NCBI RefSeq assembly: GCF_018375725.1 | Contig: NZ_JAHACR010000138.1 | Coordinates: 1-10,088 of the forward strand | Origin: Burkholderia sp. | Lineage (GTDB): Bacteria > Pseudomonadota > Gammaproteobacteria > Burkholderiales > Burkholderiaceae | DNA: 10,088 bases | Reading direction: 5' to 3' | Part shown: piece after piece, positions 1-6,510 of the stretch | Layout of the letters: the number at the start of each line of letters is the position of its first letter | Numbering within the stretch: the stretch's first letter is position 1 | Program-made: the position numbers and the translations under genes | Notes under the pieces: generated by a model | Databases searched by the model: none | What the model was told of the DNA's origin: nothing | What the model saw: the letters and a program-made list of their open reading frames with translations, nothing else

Positions 1-369
1 CAGCAGCTGCAGGAAATTGAGGCCGTTGCGCTCGGCGGTCAGCAGCGCGCGCGCCGGGCCTTCCAGTTCGCATACGGTCGAACCGGCCGTCATGCGGTCG
101 CCCTCACGGTAGTGCCAGCGCACGCCGATCGTCGGCTCGACCCGGCGCATCACCGCGTCGAACCACGGCACCCCGCAGAGCACCGCCTCCTCGCGCACGA
201 TGATGCGCGCACGGCGGCGCTCGCCGGCGGCCACGAGCCGCCCGGTCTGGTCGCCCGGGCCGATATCCTCGGCCAGCACGTCGGCGACGTTGCGTGCAAG
301 CGCGTCGTCGAACGCCGCACCGTACTGCGCGCGAATGTCGTCGTAAAGCGGAGAGACTGCGCTCGTCAT
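1..369 (-). CDS. nadC: Nicotinate-nucleotide pyrophosphorylase (quinolinate phosphoribosyltransferase), N-terminal part
   Basis: Converts quinolinate and PRPP to nicotinate mononucleotide, CO2 and pyrophosphate in the cytoplasm, the step after NadA in de novo NAD synthesis. The first 123 codons are present and the C-terminal part lies beyond the left edge. Visible family signatures are AEDIGPGDQT at residues 33-42, which is the usual ED-G-GD-T motif of the N-terminal domain, and GPARALLTAERNGLNFLQ at 104-121, which carries the conserved arginines of the quinolinate site (R107, R114) and leads into the barrel. The ATG at 369 overlaps the nadA stop as ATGA, which suggests translational coupling. 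A G-rich stretch just upstream (GTGGGGGCGGC) is a weak ribosome site. The remaining catalytic Lys, Glu and Asp residues cannot be checked here. Identity is secure from motifs plus the nadA neighbour. Confidence 0.95.
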   Translation of the reverse strand, partial: MTSAVSPLYDDIRAQYGAAFDDALARNVADVLAEDIGPGDQTGRLVAAGERRRARIIVREEAVLCGVPWFDAVMRRVEPTIGVRWHYREGDRMTAGSTVCELEGPARALLTAERNGLNFLQLL

Positions 370-1502
370 GCCGCCCCCACGTTCGCGAACAGCGGCTGGT
401 CGCGCTGCAGGTCGCCGCTCGCCTGCACGCGCTTCTTGTGGGCGGCCGCGAAATCGAGCATCCGGTCGATCGGCAAACGCGCCCGCTCACCGACCGCCGG
501 ATCCACGAAGATCTCATTGTGGCCGCGCTCGAGCACGTCGGCGAGGTTCGCGAGACCGTTCATCGCCATCCACGGGCAATGCGCGCAGCTCTTGCAGGTT
601 GCACTGTTGCCCGCCGTCGGCGCTTCGATGAAAATCTTGCCGGGCGCGGCAAGCCGCATCTTGTGCAGGATGCCCAGATCGGTCGCGACGATGAAGCGGG
701 TCGCATCGAGCTTCACCGCGGCATCGATCAACTGCGTCGTCGAGCCGACCACGTCGGCCTGCGCGACGACGCTCTCCGGCGATTCCGGATGCACGAGCAC
801 CTTCGCATCGGGATATTCGGCGCGCAACAGGTCGAGTTCAACGCCCTTGAACTCGTCATGCACGAGACACGAGCCCTGCCACATCAGCATGTCGGCGCCG
901 GTTTTCTTCTGAATGTAGCCGCCGAGATGACGATCCGGCGCCCAGATGATCTTTTCGCCGCGCGCATGCAGATCGGCGACGATCTCGAGACCGATAGAGG
1001 ACGTCACCATCCAGTCCGCACGCGCCTTCACGGCGGCGCTGGTATTCGCGTAGACGACGACGGTTCGATCCGGATGCGCATCGCAGAATGCCGAAAATTC
1101 GTCGACCGGGCAGCCGAGATCGAGCGAGCAGGTCGCATCGAGATCCGGCATCAAAATTCGTTTGTTCGGACTCAGGATCTTCGCGGTCTCGCCCATGAAG
1201 CGCACGCCGGCGACAATGAGCGTCTGCGCGTCGTGGTCACGGCCGAAACGCGCCATTTCGAGCGAATCGGCAACGCAACCGCCGGTTTCATCGGCGAGCG
1301 CCTGCAAATCGGCGTCTACGTAATAGTGCGCGACCAGTACCGCCTTCTCGCGCACGAGCAATGCCTTGATACGCGCCTTCAGCTCCGCGCGCGCTTCGGC
1401 CGACGGCACGTCGGGCACCTTCGCCCACGCCTGCCCGATGCCGCAAGTGGCTCCCGCCGCGATTGGCCGGTCGAACTCGACGGGTTTGATCGCCGATTGC
1501 AT
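366..1502 (-). CDS. nadA: Quinolinate synthase A (4Fe-4S enzyme)
   Basis: Condenses iminoaspartate (made by NadB) with dihydroxyacetone phosphate to give quinolinate; cytoplasmic and oxygen-sensitive. The protein has 378 residues, about 30 more than E. coli NadA, mostly through an N-terminal extension. The three cluster ligands fit C125 (ATCSLDLGCP), C212 (MWQGSCLVHDEF) and C309, the last cysteine of CKSCAHC at 303-309. These are each offset by 12 from E. coli C113, C200 and C297. HYYVDADLQ at 59-67 is the usual substrate-binding segment. The start chosen is the ATG at 1502 because AGGAG lies six bases upstream. The ATG at 1508 directly abuts AGGAG, and an upstream in-frame ATG at 1595 would add only low-complexity Arg/Ser/Gly-rich sequence. 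The stop overlaps nadC (ATGA), so the two form an operon, probably continuing into nadB off the edge. Confidence 0.97.
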   Translation of the reverse strand: MQSAIKPVEFDRPIAAGATCGIGQAWAKVPDVPSAEARAELKARIKALLVREKAVLVAHYYVDADLQALADETGGCVADSLEMARFGRDHDAQTLIVAGVRFMGETAKILSPNKRILMPDLDATCSLDLGCPVDEFSAFCDAHPDRTVVVYANTSAAVKARADWMVTSSIGLEIVADLHARGEKIIWAPDRHLGGYIQKKTGADMLMWQGSCLVHDEFKGVELDLLRAEYPDAKVLVHPESPESVVAQADVVGSTTQLIDAAVKLDATRFIVATDLGILHKMRLAAPGKIFIEAPTAGNSATCKSCAHCPWMAMNGLANLADVLERGHNEIFVDPAVGERARLPIDRMLDFAAAHKKRVQASGDLQRDQPLFANVGAA

Positions 1503-1519
1503 CTCCATCTCCTCTCGAC

Positions 1520-1535
1520 CAAAGTCGACGCTTTG
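1520..1535. repeat. Imperfect palindrome just upstream of the nadA ribosome site
   Basis: CAAAG and CTTTG arms flank a six-base TCGACG centre, ending about seven bases before the AGGAG of nadA. In the nadA mRNA it could form a small hairpin close to the ribosome site, or it could be an operator half-site pair. A further CTTTG lies at about 1552-1556. I do not recognise it as the site of any named NAD regulator, and five-base arms can arise by chance. Confidence 0.2.
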
Positions 1536-1595
1536 TGGACCCGAGCGGCTGCTTTGGCACCCGCTCCGGGCCCGCGCAGCGCGCTCCGGTTCCAT

Positions 1596-1612
1596 GCAAG
1601 GCTCAGCCTTGC
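1596..1612. repeat. Short inverted repeat between desaturase terminator and nadA
   Basis: Perfect seven-base arms GCAAGGC and GCCTTGC around a three-base loop. No T-run follows on either strand, so it is not an intrinsic terminator. It lies in the 5' flank of nadA, about 95 bases before the ATG, and could be part of the leader or an operator. The rest of 1503-1644 shows no convincing promoter hexamers to my eye. Confidence 0.25.
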
Positions 1613-1644
1613 CGATCGCCGCCGCTTGCCGGTCGGCTCAAATG

Positions 1645-1669
1645 AAAAACCCCGCCAGCGCGGGGTTTG
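1645..1669 (-). terminator. Intrinsic terminator of the desaturase gene
   Basis: AAACCCCGC at 1647-1655 pairs perfectly with GCGGGGTTT at 1660-1668 around a four-base loop. In the minus-strand transcript the stem ends in GGGG followed by TTTTTC, the standard Rho-independent form. It begins about 30 bases after the desaturase stop codon and separates that gene from nadA-nadC. The T-run is weaker on the plus strand (TTTG), so the main direction is minus. Confidence 0.85.
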
Positions 1670-1699
1670 TGACGTCCTGAGATTTTAATCGATTTCGAA

Positions 1700-2896
1700 T
1701 CAGGCGTAGCGGCGCAGGCGCATCGCAAATTCCTGCAACGACTTGATGCCGCTTTGTTCGGCGCGATGGCACCAATCCTGCAACTGGGCCAGCAGCTGTT
1801 CGCGCGAGGCTGTCGAACGATCCCAGATCGCCGCGAGTTCCTGACGCAGCTGGAAGTACGTCTGCAGCTTCTGGCTGTTTGCGAAGATCTCCGGCAGCAT
1901 GCGCTTCTGCGGCTCGTCGAGGCCGTCCTCTTCCTTGTGGAACCACTTGCGTGCGCCGCGCATCAACTGATACTTCTCGCGCGAGCCCAGTTCCTTCAGA
2001 CGCGCGAGTTCCTGGCGGTACGCTCGCTTGACGGCCTTGCCGTAACGCGCCATCACTTCGTAGCGGTTCGACAGCACGGCCTGCAGCGTTTCCTGATCCA
2101 GCACCGTCTTGCCCTGCTTCAGGCGCGGCGTCGGTGCGACCTTCTTCACCTTCGCGAGACCGAACGCGGACATGATGCGGATGTACATCCAGCCGATATC
2201 GAATTCGTACCACTTGTTCGACAGCTTTGCCGACGTCGCGAACGTGTGGTGGTTGTTGTGCAGCTCTTCGCCGCCGATCACGATGCCCCACGGGAACAGG
2301 TTCGTGCTGGCGTCGGCCGAGTTGAAGTTGCGGTAGCCCCAGAAGTGGCCGAGACCGTTGACGACGCCGGCCGCCCAGAACGGAATCCAGATCATCTGCA
2401 CCGCCCACACGGTCAGGCCGACCACGCCGAACAGCGCGACGTCGATCACCATCATCAGGCTCACGCCGAGAATCGGGTACTTCGAGTACACGTTGCGCTC
2501 GAGCCAGTCGTTCGGCGTGCCGTGGCTGAACTTGCGCATCGTCTCTTCGTTCTTCGCTTCCGCGCGGTACAGCTCCGCGCCTTCGAGCATCACCTTCCAG
2601 AGCCCGCGCGTCTGCGGGCTGTGCGGATCGTCTTCCGTCTCGCACTTCGCGTGGTGCTTGCGGTGGATCGCCGCCCACTGGCCGGTCAGCATGCCGGTCG
2701 TCATCCACAACCAGGCACGGAAGAAATGGCTGGCGATCGGATGAAGATCCAGCGCGCGGTGCGCCTGGCAACGGTGCAGATAGACCGTCACGCCGATGAT
2801 CGTGACGTGCGTGACGACAAGCGCGAACAGCGCGATCTGCCACCACGAGAAGTGCAGCAGCCCGTGAGCCAGGAAGTCGAGCAGGGAATTCAACAA
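1700..2896 (-). CDS. desA: DesA-type membrane fatty-acid desaturase with ISL3-transposase-like C-terminal tail
   Basis: Integral-membrane di-iron desaturase, likely introducing a double bond into acyl chains using O2. The His boxes are HRCQAH at 41-46, HRKHH at 78-82 and HNNHH at 213-217, plus NGLGH at 180-184, the set typical of delta-9 type enzymes. Hydrophobic segments lie around 20-40, 60-75, 141-164 and 167-180. The length (398) and overall pattern match Pseudomonas aeruginosa DesA, which acts on phospholipid acyl chains; the exact substrate here is inferred. Residues about 265-398 are charged and helical, and 310-397 resemble the C-terminal end of ISL3 transposases. The start is TTG at 2896: an in-frame TAG lies upstream, no ATG or GTG lies between, and AGGTAA sits about seven bases before. 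A second TTG follows immediately. It looks monocistronic, with its own terminator. Confidence 0.92.
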   Translation of the reverse strand: MLNSLLDFLAHGLLHFSWWQIALFALVVTHVTIIGVTVYLHRCQAHRALDLHPIASHFFRAWLWMTTGMLTGQWAAIHRKHHAKCETEDDPHSPQTRGLWKVMLEGAELYRAEAKNEETMRKFSHGTPNDWLERNVYSKYPILGVSLMMVIDVALFGVVGLTVWAVQMIWIPFWAAGVVNGLGHFWGYRNFNSADASTNLFPWGIVIGGEELHNNHHTFATSAKLSNKWYEFDIGWMYIRIMSAFGLAKVKKVAPTPRLKQGKTVLDQETLQAVLSNRYEVMARYGKAVKRAYRQELARLKELGSREKYQLMRGARKWFHKEEDGLDEPQKRMLPEIFANSQKLQTYFQLRQELAAIWDRSTASREQLLAQLQDWCHRAEQSGIKSLQEFAMRLRRYA

Positions 2897-2918
2897 GGGC
2901 GTTACCTGTGAAGTGAGT

Positions 2919-2943
2919 GACGCCGGCTATGCGAGCCGGCGTC
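2919..2943. promoter_or_regulatory. Perfect 10-bp hairpin/palindrome in the desaturase leader
   Basis: GACGCCGGCT and AGCCGGCGTC form a perfect ten-base inverted repeat around a five-base centre (ATGCG), ending about 22 bases before the desaturase TTG start. There is no T-run on either side, so it is not a standard terminator. It may be an mRNA leader hairpin just ahead of the ribosome site or a repressor operator. Acyl-responsive TetR-type repressors control desaturases in other proteobacteria, but I cannot match this sequence to their sites. The 2897-3080 gap must hold the desaturase promoter; TTGAAG and TATGCT hexamers are present but badly spaced, so none is called. Confidence 0.5.
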
Positions 2944-3080
2944 AGAGAGATGAAAGCATACCGCGTAATAGACCGGAATTTTACTTCAACCGTTCCAAGT
3001 CTTTGTAAAAAATGACTATTTCTTGTCCTAACGCAACGCCGGACAGTCCAGGAAGGGACGTTGCCGGCCCGGCACTCCGT

Positions 3081-4451
3081 TTATGGCCTATTTACGTGGT
3101 TAATCGCGACGTGTCCGGCCTCACCGTCGATTTCGGCCGGGCGCGCCGCCTCGAATCCGTCCGGCAGGCCGATCACCCGCACCTCGCGTTGCGGGAACGG
3201 CATCGAGATGCCGTGCTCGGAAAAGAGCCGCCAGATATTGCGGTTCACCGTCGAACGCACGCCGGCCGTGCCCTTCGCCGAATCCTCGATCCAGAAGCCG
3301 AGCTCGAGATTGATGCCGTCCGAGCCGAAGCTCGCCAGGTAGGGCGTCGGCGCCGGATCCTGGGGCACGCGGCTCACGTCCTTGGTCGCCTCGACGAGCA
3401 GCGCGAGCGCCTGCTCGACATCGGTCGTATAGGCGACCTGCACCGCGAGCTTCACGTAGCCGCGCGTCAGATACGACGACTGGTTCTGCACGATGTCGGT
3501 AATCAGCTTCTCGTTCGGAATCAGCGTTTCGTTGCCGTCGAGGCCGAGCACGACCGTGTAGCGCGTGCGGATCTGCGTGACGACGCCCTGCTGGCCGCCG
3601 ACCGCGATCGCGTCGCCCAGGCTCAGCGAACGGTCGAGCAGGATGATGAAGCCCGATACGTAGTTGCTCGCGATCTTCTGCAGCCCGAAGCCGAGCCCGA
3701 CGCCGACCGCGCCGCCGAAGACGCCGAGCACGGTCACGTCGATACCGACGAGCGACAGCCCGATCAGCACCGCCGCGAACACGAGCAGCGCGCGCCCGAC
3801 CCGCGACAGCACGACCTTGGTGTTCGCATCGAGCGTCGTCGCGCGCTTCAGGCGATCGTCGAGCACCGAGCCGAGCCACATCGCGATCATCAGCGTCACG
3901 CACATCCAGAGCGCGCCGGAGAGCACCGACAGCAGCGTCAGGTGCGCATTGGCGACACGGAACTGCACGCTGTCGAGCCATTGCAGGACGTCATGCTGGA
4001 TGCCGAGCACGGTGAGCGCCATCCAGACCCACACGACGGTCGACACGATCTTTTCGACGATCGACAGCCAGGTGCGCGTGCGGCCGTCGCGCACGAACAC
4101 GCGTCGCGCGACGAAAAACAGCACGTAGATGGTCCCGATGCCGAACAGCGGCACGAGCGCGAGCGACATCAGCGACGTCGACATGAACGGCTCGAACGCG
4201 AGTTGCGCGCCCCATACGAACACGCCGCCGAACAGCGGAAACAGCGCGCGCTCCAGGCTTTCCGCGCCGGCGCGGGGCGCACGCCCGGCCGCGCGGCGGT
4301 GCGTCTCGATGCGGCCGTTCACGAATCGCGCGGCGAGCCACGCGAAGCACAGCGCACCGATCAGCACGGCCGCCTGCCAGATCATGACCGGCTGGTTGAA
4401 ATCTTCGATCACCGACGCAAGCCGGTGCGACAGCAGGCGATTCTGCATCAT
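3081..4451 (-). CDS. MscS-family mechanosensitive ion channel, multi-pass form
   Basis: Membrane channel of the small-conductance mechanosensitive type, probably relieving osmotic downshock or handling small solutes. The protein has 456 residues, against 286 for E. coli MscS. Additional hydrophobic segments lie at about 22-44, 68-88, 96-115, 135-151, 172-196 and 219-238. They precede the Gly/Ala-rich pore helix at 241-262 (VFGGAVGVGLGFGLQ) and the family segment NYVSGFIILLDRSLSLGD at 263-280. The beta domain follows (IPNEKLITDIVQN at 311-323), then the alpha/beta domain ending in GISMPFPQREVRV at 414-426. The last 30 residues are polar and probably disordered. It starts 15 bases after the methyltransferase stop, with AAGGGCGGG as a weak ribosome site, and is the last gene of the purN operon. 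Another ATG follows directly at 4448. The exact subfamily and ion preference cannot be told. Confidence 0.93.
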   Translation of the reverse strand: MMQNRLLSHRLASVIEDFNQPVMIWQAAVLIGALCFAWLAARFVNGRIETHRRAAGRAPRAGAESLERALFPLFGGVFVWGAQLAFEPFMSTSLMSLALVPLFGIGTIYVLFFVARRVFVRDGRTRTWLSIVEKIVSTVVWVWMALTVLGIQHDVLQWLDSVQFRVANAHLTLLSVLSGALWMCVTLMIAMWLGSVLDDRLKRATTLDANTKVVLSRVGRALLVFAAVLIGLSLVGIDVTVLGVFGGAVGVGLGFGLQKIASNYVSGFIILLDRSLSLGDAIAVGGQQGVVTQIRTRYTVVLGLDGNETLIPNEKLITDIVQNQSSYLTRGYVKLAVQVAYTTDVEQALALLVEATKDVSRVPQDPAPTPYLASFGSDGINLELGFWIEDSAKGTAGVRSTVNRNIWRLFSEHGISMPFPQREVRVIGLPDGFEAARPAEIDGEAGHVAINHVNRP

Positions 4452-4466
4452 CCGTCGAACCCGCCC

Positions 4467-5729
4467 TTACTGTCCGCGCCGCTCGAGCACGGCCGCGAAG
4501 AAGCCGTCGGTCGCATGGCGGTGCGGCCAGAGCGACAGATAGTCGCCGGTCTCCAGCTCGATGCGCTGGTCGGCGAGCACCTTCTGCGCCGGCACCAGCA
4601 CGAAATCCGGATGATCGGCGAGGAACTGCTCGACGACCGCCTCGTTTTCCGCATCGAGCAGGCTGCACGTCGCATAGACGAGCCGGCCGCCCTTCTTCAC
4701 AAGGCGCGACGCGCTCGCGAGGATCGATGCCTGCTTCGGCTGGAGTTCGTCGATCGATGCGTGCGACTGGCGCCATTTCAGGTCGGGATTGCGGCGCAGC
4801 GTGCCGAGGCCGCTGCATGGCGCGTCGACCAGCACACGGTCGATCTTGCCGGCGAGCCGCTTGATCTTCGCATCGTGCTCGCTGTCGATCAGGACCGGGT
4901 TCACGTTAGACAGGCCACTGCGTGCGAGCCGCGGCTTGAGCTTCGCGAGCCGCTTCTCCGACACGTCGAACGCGTACAGGCGGCCGGTCGAGCGCATCAT
5001 CGCGCCGAGCGCGAGCGTCTTGCCGCCCGCGCCCGCGCAGAAATCGACGACCATCTCGCCGCGCCGCGGCGCGACGAGCGAACACAGCAGCTGGCTGCCC
5101 TCGTCCTGCACCTCGATCAGGCCGTCCTCGAACAGCTTGAGCTTGGTCAGCGCGGGTTTGCCGACGACGCGCACACCGTTCGGCGCGAACGGCGTCGCGC
5201 CTGCGTCGATGCCGACCGCGCGCAGCCCGTCGATCACCTGGTCGCGCGTCGTCTTCAGCGCGTTCGCACGCAAGTCGAGCGGCGCCGGGTAGTTGAGCGC
5301 CGCGGCGAGCTGCGCGAGCTCGTCCGCATCGAAACGCGCGGACAACGACTGCTGAATCCATTCCGGCAGGTTCGTGCGCACGCGCACCGGCAGGCTCGCC
5401 GGGTCGATCTTCGACACGTGCTCGAGCCACGCCGCCTCCGTATCGGACACGAACGGCCGGAGTGCAGAACGGCCGACCGTCTGCATCAGACCGAGCAGCG
5501 TGAGCCGGCGCGCCGGGCTGCCGGTGCCGCTCTCGGCGAGGTGCGAAAACTCCGTCTTCCGGCGCAGCACGGCGAACACCGCCTCGGCGATCACGCCGCG
5601 CTCCGCATGCCCGAGCTTCGGATGCGCACGGAAGAAACGGCTTGTTGTCACGTCGGCCGGGCCGGCAAATTTCAGCACTTCCGCCAACAGCGTTTCGGTT
5701 TGACCGATCAGAAATCCGTGCAGCTTCAT
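4467..5729 (-). CDS. RsmB/NOP-family rRNA (cytosine-C5) methyltransferase
   Basis: SAM-dependent m5C methyltransferase of the RsmB/NOL1/NOP2 family, 420 residues, likely acting on 16S rRNA in the cytoplasm. The SAM-binding motif I is VDFCAGAGGKTL at 228-239. Motif IV, DAPCSGLGTLRRNP at 302-315, holds C305. Motif VI, VYATCSLLDAENE at 351-363, holds C355, the second of the two-cysteine pair used in catalysis. Residues 1-140 are helical and fit a diverged NusB-like RNA-binding domain (AEAVFAVLRRK). The length is close to E. coli RsmB (429), but Burkholderia usually also carries a canonical rsmB elsewhere, so this may be a paralogue and I assign no symbol. It starts at an ATG overlapping the purN stop (ATGA), with GAGGG just upstream, so it is translated with purN. 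Confidence 0.92.
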   Translation of the reverse strand: MKLHGFLIGQTETLLAEVLKFAGPADVTTSRFFRAHPKLGHAERGVIAEAVFAVLRRKTEFSHLAESGTGSPARRLTLLGLMQTVGRSALRPFVSDTEAAWLEHVSKIDPASLPVRVRTNLPEWIQQSLSARFDADELAQLAAALNYPAPLDLRANALKTTRDQVIDGLRAVGIDAGATPFAPNGVRVVGKPALTKLKLFEDGLIEVQDEGSQLLCSLVAPRRGEMVVDFCAGAGGKTLALGAMMRSTGRLYAFDVSEKRLAKLKPRLARSGLSNVNPVLIDSEHDAKIKRLAGKIDRVLVDAPCSGLGTLRRNPDLKWRQSHASIDELQPKQASILASASRLVKKGGRLVYATCSLLDAENEAVVEQFLADHPDFVLVPAQKVLADQRIELETGDYLSLWPHRHATDGFFAAVLERRGQ

Positions 5730-6388
5730 ACACCCTCACTCGTCATGGGTTGCGGTTCTTCCGCGAAAATCCAGCGCGCCTCGTCCGGCGCGACCACCGC
5801 CCGGCCAGCCTCGAGGCGCAGGCGCCCCTCGACAAACCAGCGCACCGCCCGCGGATACAGCACGTGCTCGGCCGCCAGCACGCGCCGCGCGAGCGCGGCC
5901 GCGTCGTCGCCGGTGCGCACCGGCACCGCGGCCTGCGCGACGATCGCGCCGCTATCCAGTTCCGGGATGACGAAATGCACGGTCGCGCCGTGCAGCGCGA
6001 CGCCCGCGTCCAGCGCCTGCTGGTGCGTATGGACGCCCTTGAAGCTCGGCAGCAGCGACGGATGGATGTTCAGCATCCGGCCCTCATATCGCTCGACGAA
6101 CGCGGGAGACAGGATGCGCATGAAACCGGAGAGGATGACGAGATCCGGCGCGAAACGGTCGATCTCGGCGGCGAGCGCCGCGTCGAAGCTGTCGCGGCCG
6201 TCGAACGACCGGTGGTCGACCACCGCGGTCGCGATCCCGTGCGACGCGGCGATGGCAAGGCCGGCCGCATCGGGCCGGTTGGCGATCACGGCGGCAACCT
6301 CGGCGGGCCATCGCTCCTGCGCGCACGCGCGGATGATGGCTTCCATGTTGCTGCCGCGACCGGAAATCAAGATGACGAGTTTATTCAT
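5726..6388 (-). CDS. purN: Phosphoribosylglycinamide formyltransferase (GAR transformylase)
   Basis: Transfers the formyl group of 10-formyltetrahydrofolate to glycinamide ribonucleotide, the third step of purine synthesis, in the cytoplasm. The protein has 220 residues (E. coli 212). The N-terminal nucleotide-binding loop SGRGSNM lies at 9-15. The catalytic trio fits N107 and H109 in MLNIHPSLLPSFKG and D145 in VIPELDSGAIV, each offset by one from E. coli N106, H108 and D144. The C-terminal 30 residues extend past the usual end and terminate in the ATGA overlap with the methyltransferase gene. The ATG at 6388 fits the family N-terminus (NKLVILISG). No ribosome site is seen within 20 bases upstream, and an extended -10 sits directly ahead of it. 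It is the first gene of a three-gene group. Confidence 0.97.
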   Translation of the reverse strand: MNKLVILISGRGSNMEAIIRACAQERWPAEVAAVIANRPDAAGLAIAASHGIATAVVDHRSFDGRDSFDAALAAEIDRFAPDLVILSGFMRILSPAFVERYEGRMLNIHPSLLPSFKGVHTHQQALDAGVALHGATVHFVIPELDSGAIVAQAAVPVRTGDDAAALARRVLAAEHVLYPRAVRWFVEGRLRLEAGRAVVAPDEARWIFAEEPQPMTSEGV

Positions 6389-6394
6389 CCGCGA

Positions 6395-6403
6395 ATTTTA
6401 CCA
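6395..6403 (-). promoter_or_regulatory. Extended -10 promoter element immediately before purN
   Basis: Read on the minus strand, TGGTAAAAT is a TGn-extended -10 hexamer, five of six matching TATAAT, followed by six bases and then the purN ATG. Transcription would begin at or next to the A of the start codon, giving a leaderless mRNA. This fits the lack of a ribosome site. There is no good -35 at normal spacing, which extended -10 promoters tolerate. Inferred from position and sequence only. Confidence 0.45.
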
Positions 6404-6451
6404 TTCGGCCTCATGTTTCCCCCTCCTCAGCCGCCTGACCGCCCGAGCGTT

Positions 6452-6457
6452 TATAAT
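6452..6457 (+). promoter_or_regulatory. Consensus -10 hexamer (TATAAT) for ribF
   Basis: A perfect TATAAT in otherwise GC-rich DNA, 53 bases before the ribF GTG. It would give a leader of about 45-50 bases. No canonical -35 lies 16-18 bases upstream (AGCCGC region); CTGACC occurs but only 11 bases away. The overlapping TATAAA on the opposite strand (6455 down to 6450) could also serve purN. The rest of the divergent gap 6389-6510 shows no gene. Confidence 0.5.
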
Positions 6458-6510
6458 CTTCTGCTTTGCGGCACCCGTCCGCCCAATCCCCGACGCTGCG
6501 ACCCGCTATC

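Noticed and set aside
1503..1595. A longer nadA starting at the ATG at 1595
   Set aside because: The 31 extra residues are Arg/Ser/Gly-rich and unlike NadA. The ATG at 1502 has AGGAG at ideal spacing.
294..1688. A 464-codon plus-strand open frame opposite nadA and nadC
   Set aside because: nadA with all cluster cysteines and nadC with its signatures occupy the other strand. The product is Arg/His-rich with no recognisable fold.
1638..2846. A 402-codon minus-strand open frame overlapping the desaturase in another frame
   Set aside because: Same-strand frame shadow with Arg/Pro/Gly-rich composition. The desaturase frame carries all the functional motifs and has its own start and terminator.
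1754..2911. A 385-codon plus-strand open frame opposite the desaturase
   Set aside because: Antisense shadow of a gene with four intact His/Asn-His motifs; low-complexity Arg/His/Val product.
2944..3080. Intrinsic terminator for mscS
   Set aside because: TGCCGG/CCGGCA at 3062-3074 has only a one-base centre and no adjacent T-run. The TTTTTT stretch at about 3007-3012 has no stem directly before it.
6466..6510. A longer ribF starting at TTG 6466
   Set aside because: It would begin only about 9 bases after the TATAAT hexamer and add residues not typical of RibF. GTG at 6511 gives the normal N-terminus.
6458..6510. FMN riboswitch ahead of ribF
   Set aside because: The predicted leader is only about 50 bases, too short for an RFN element, and none of its conserved segments is visible.
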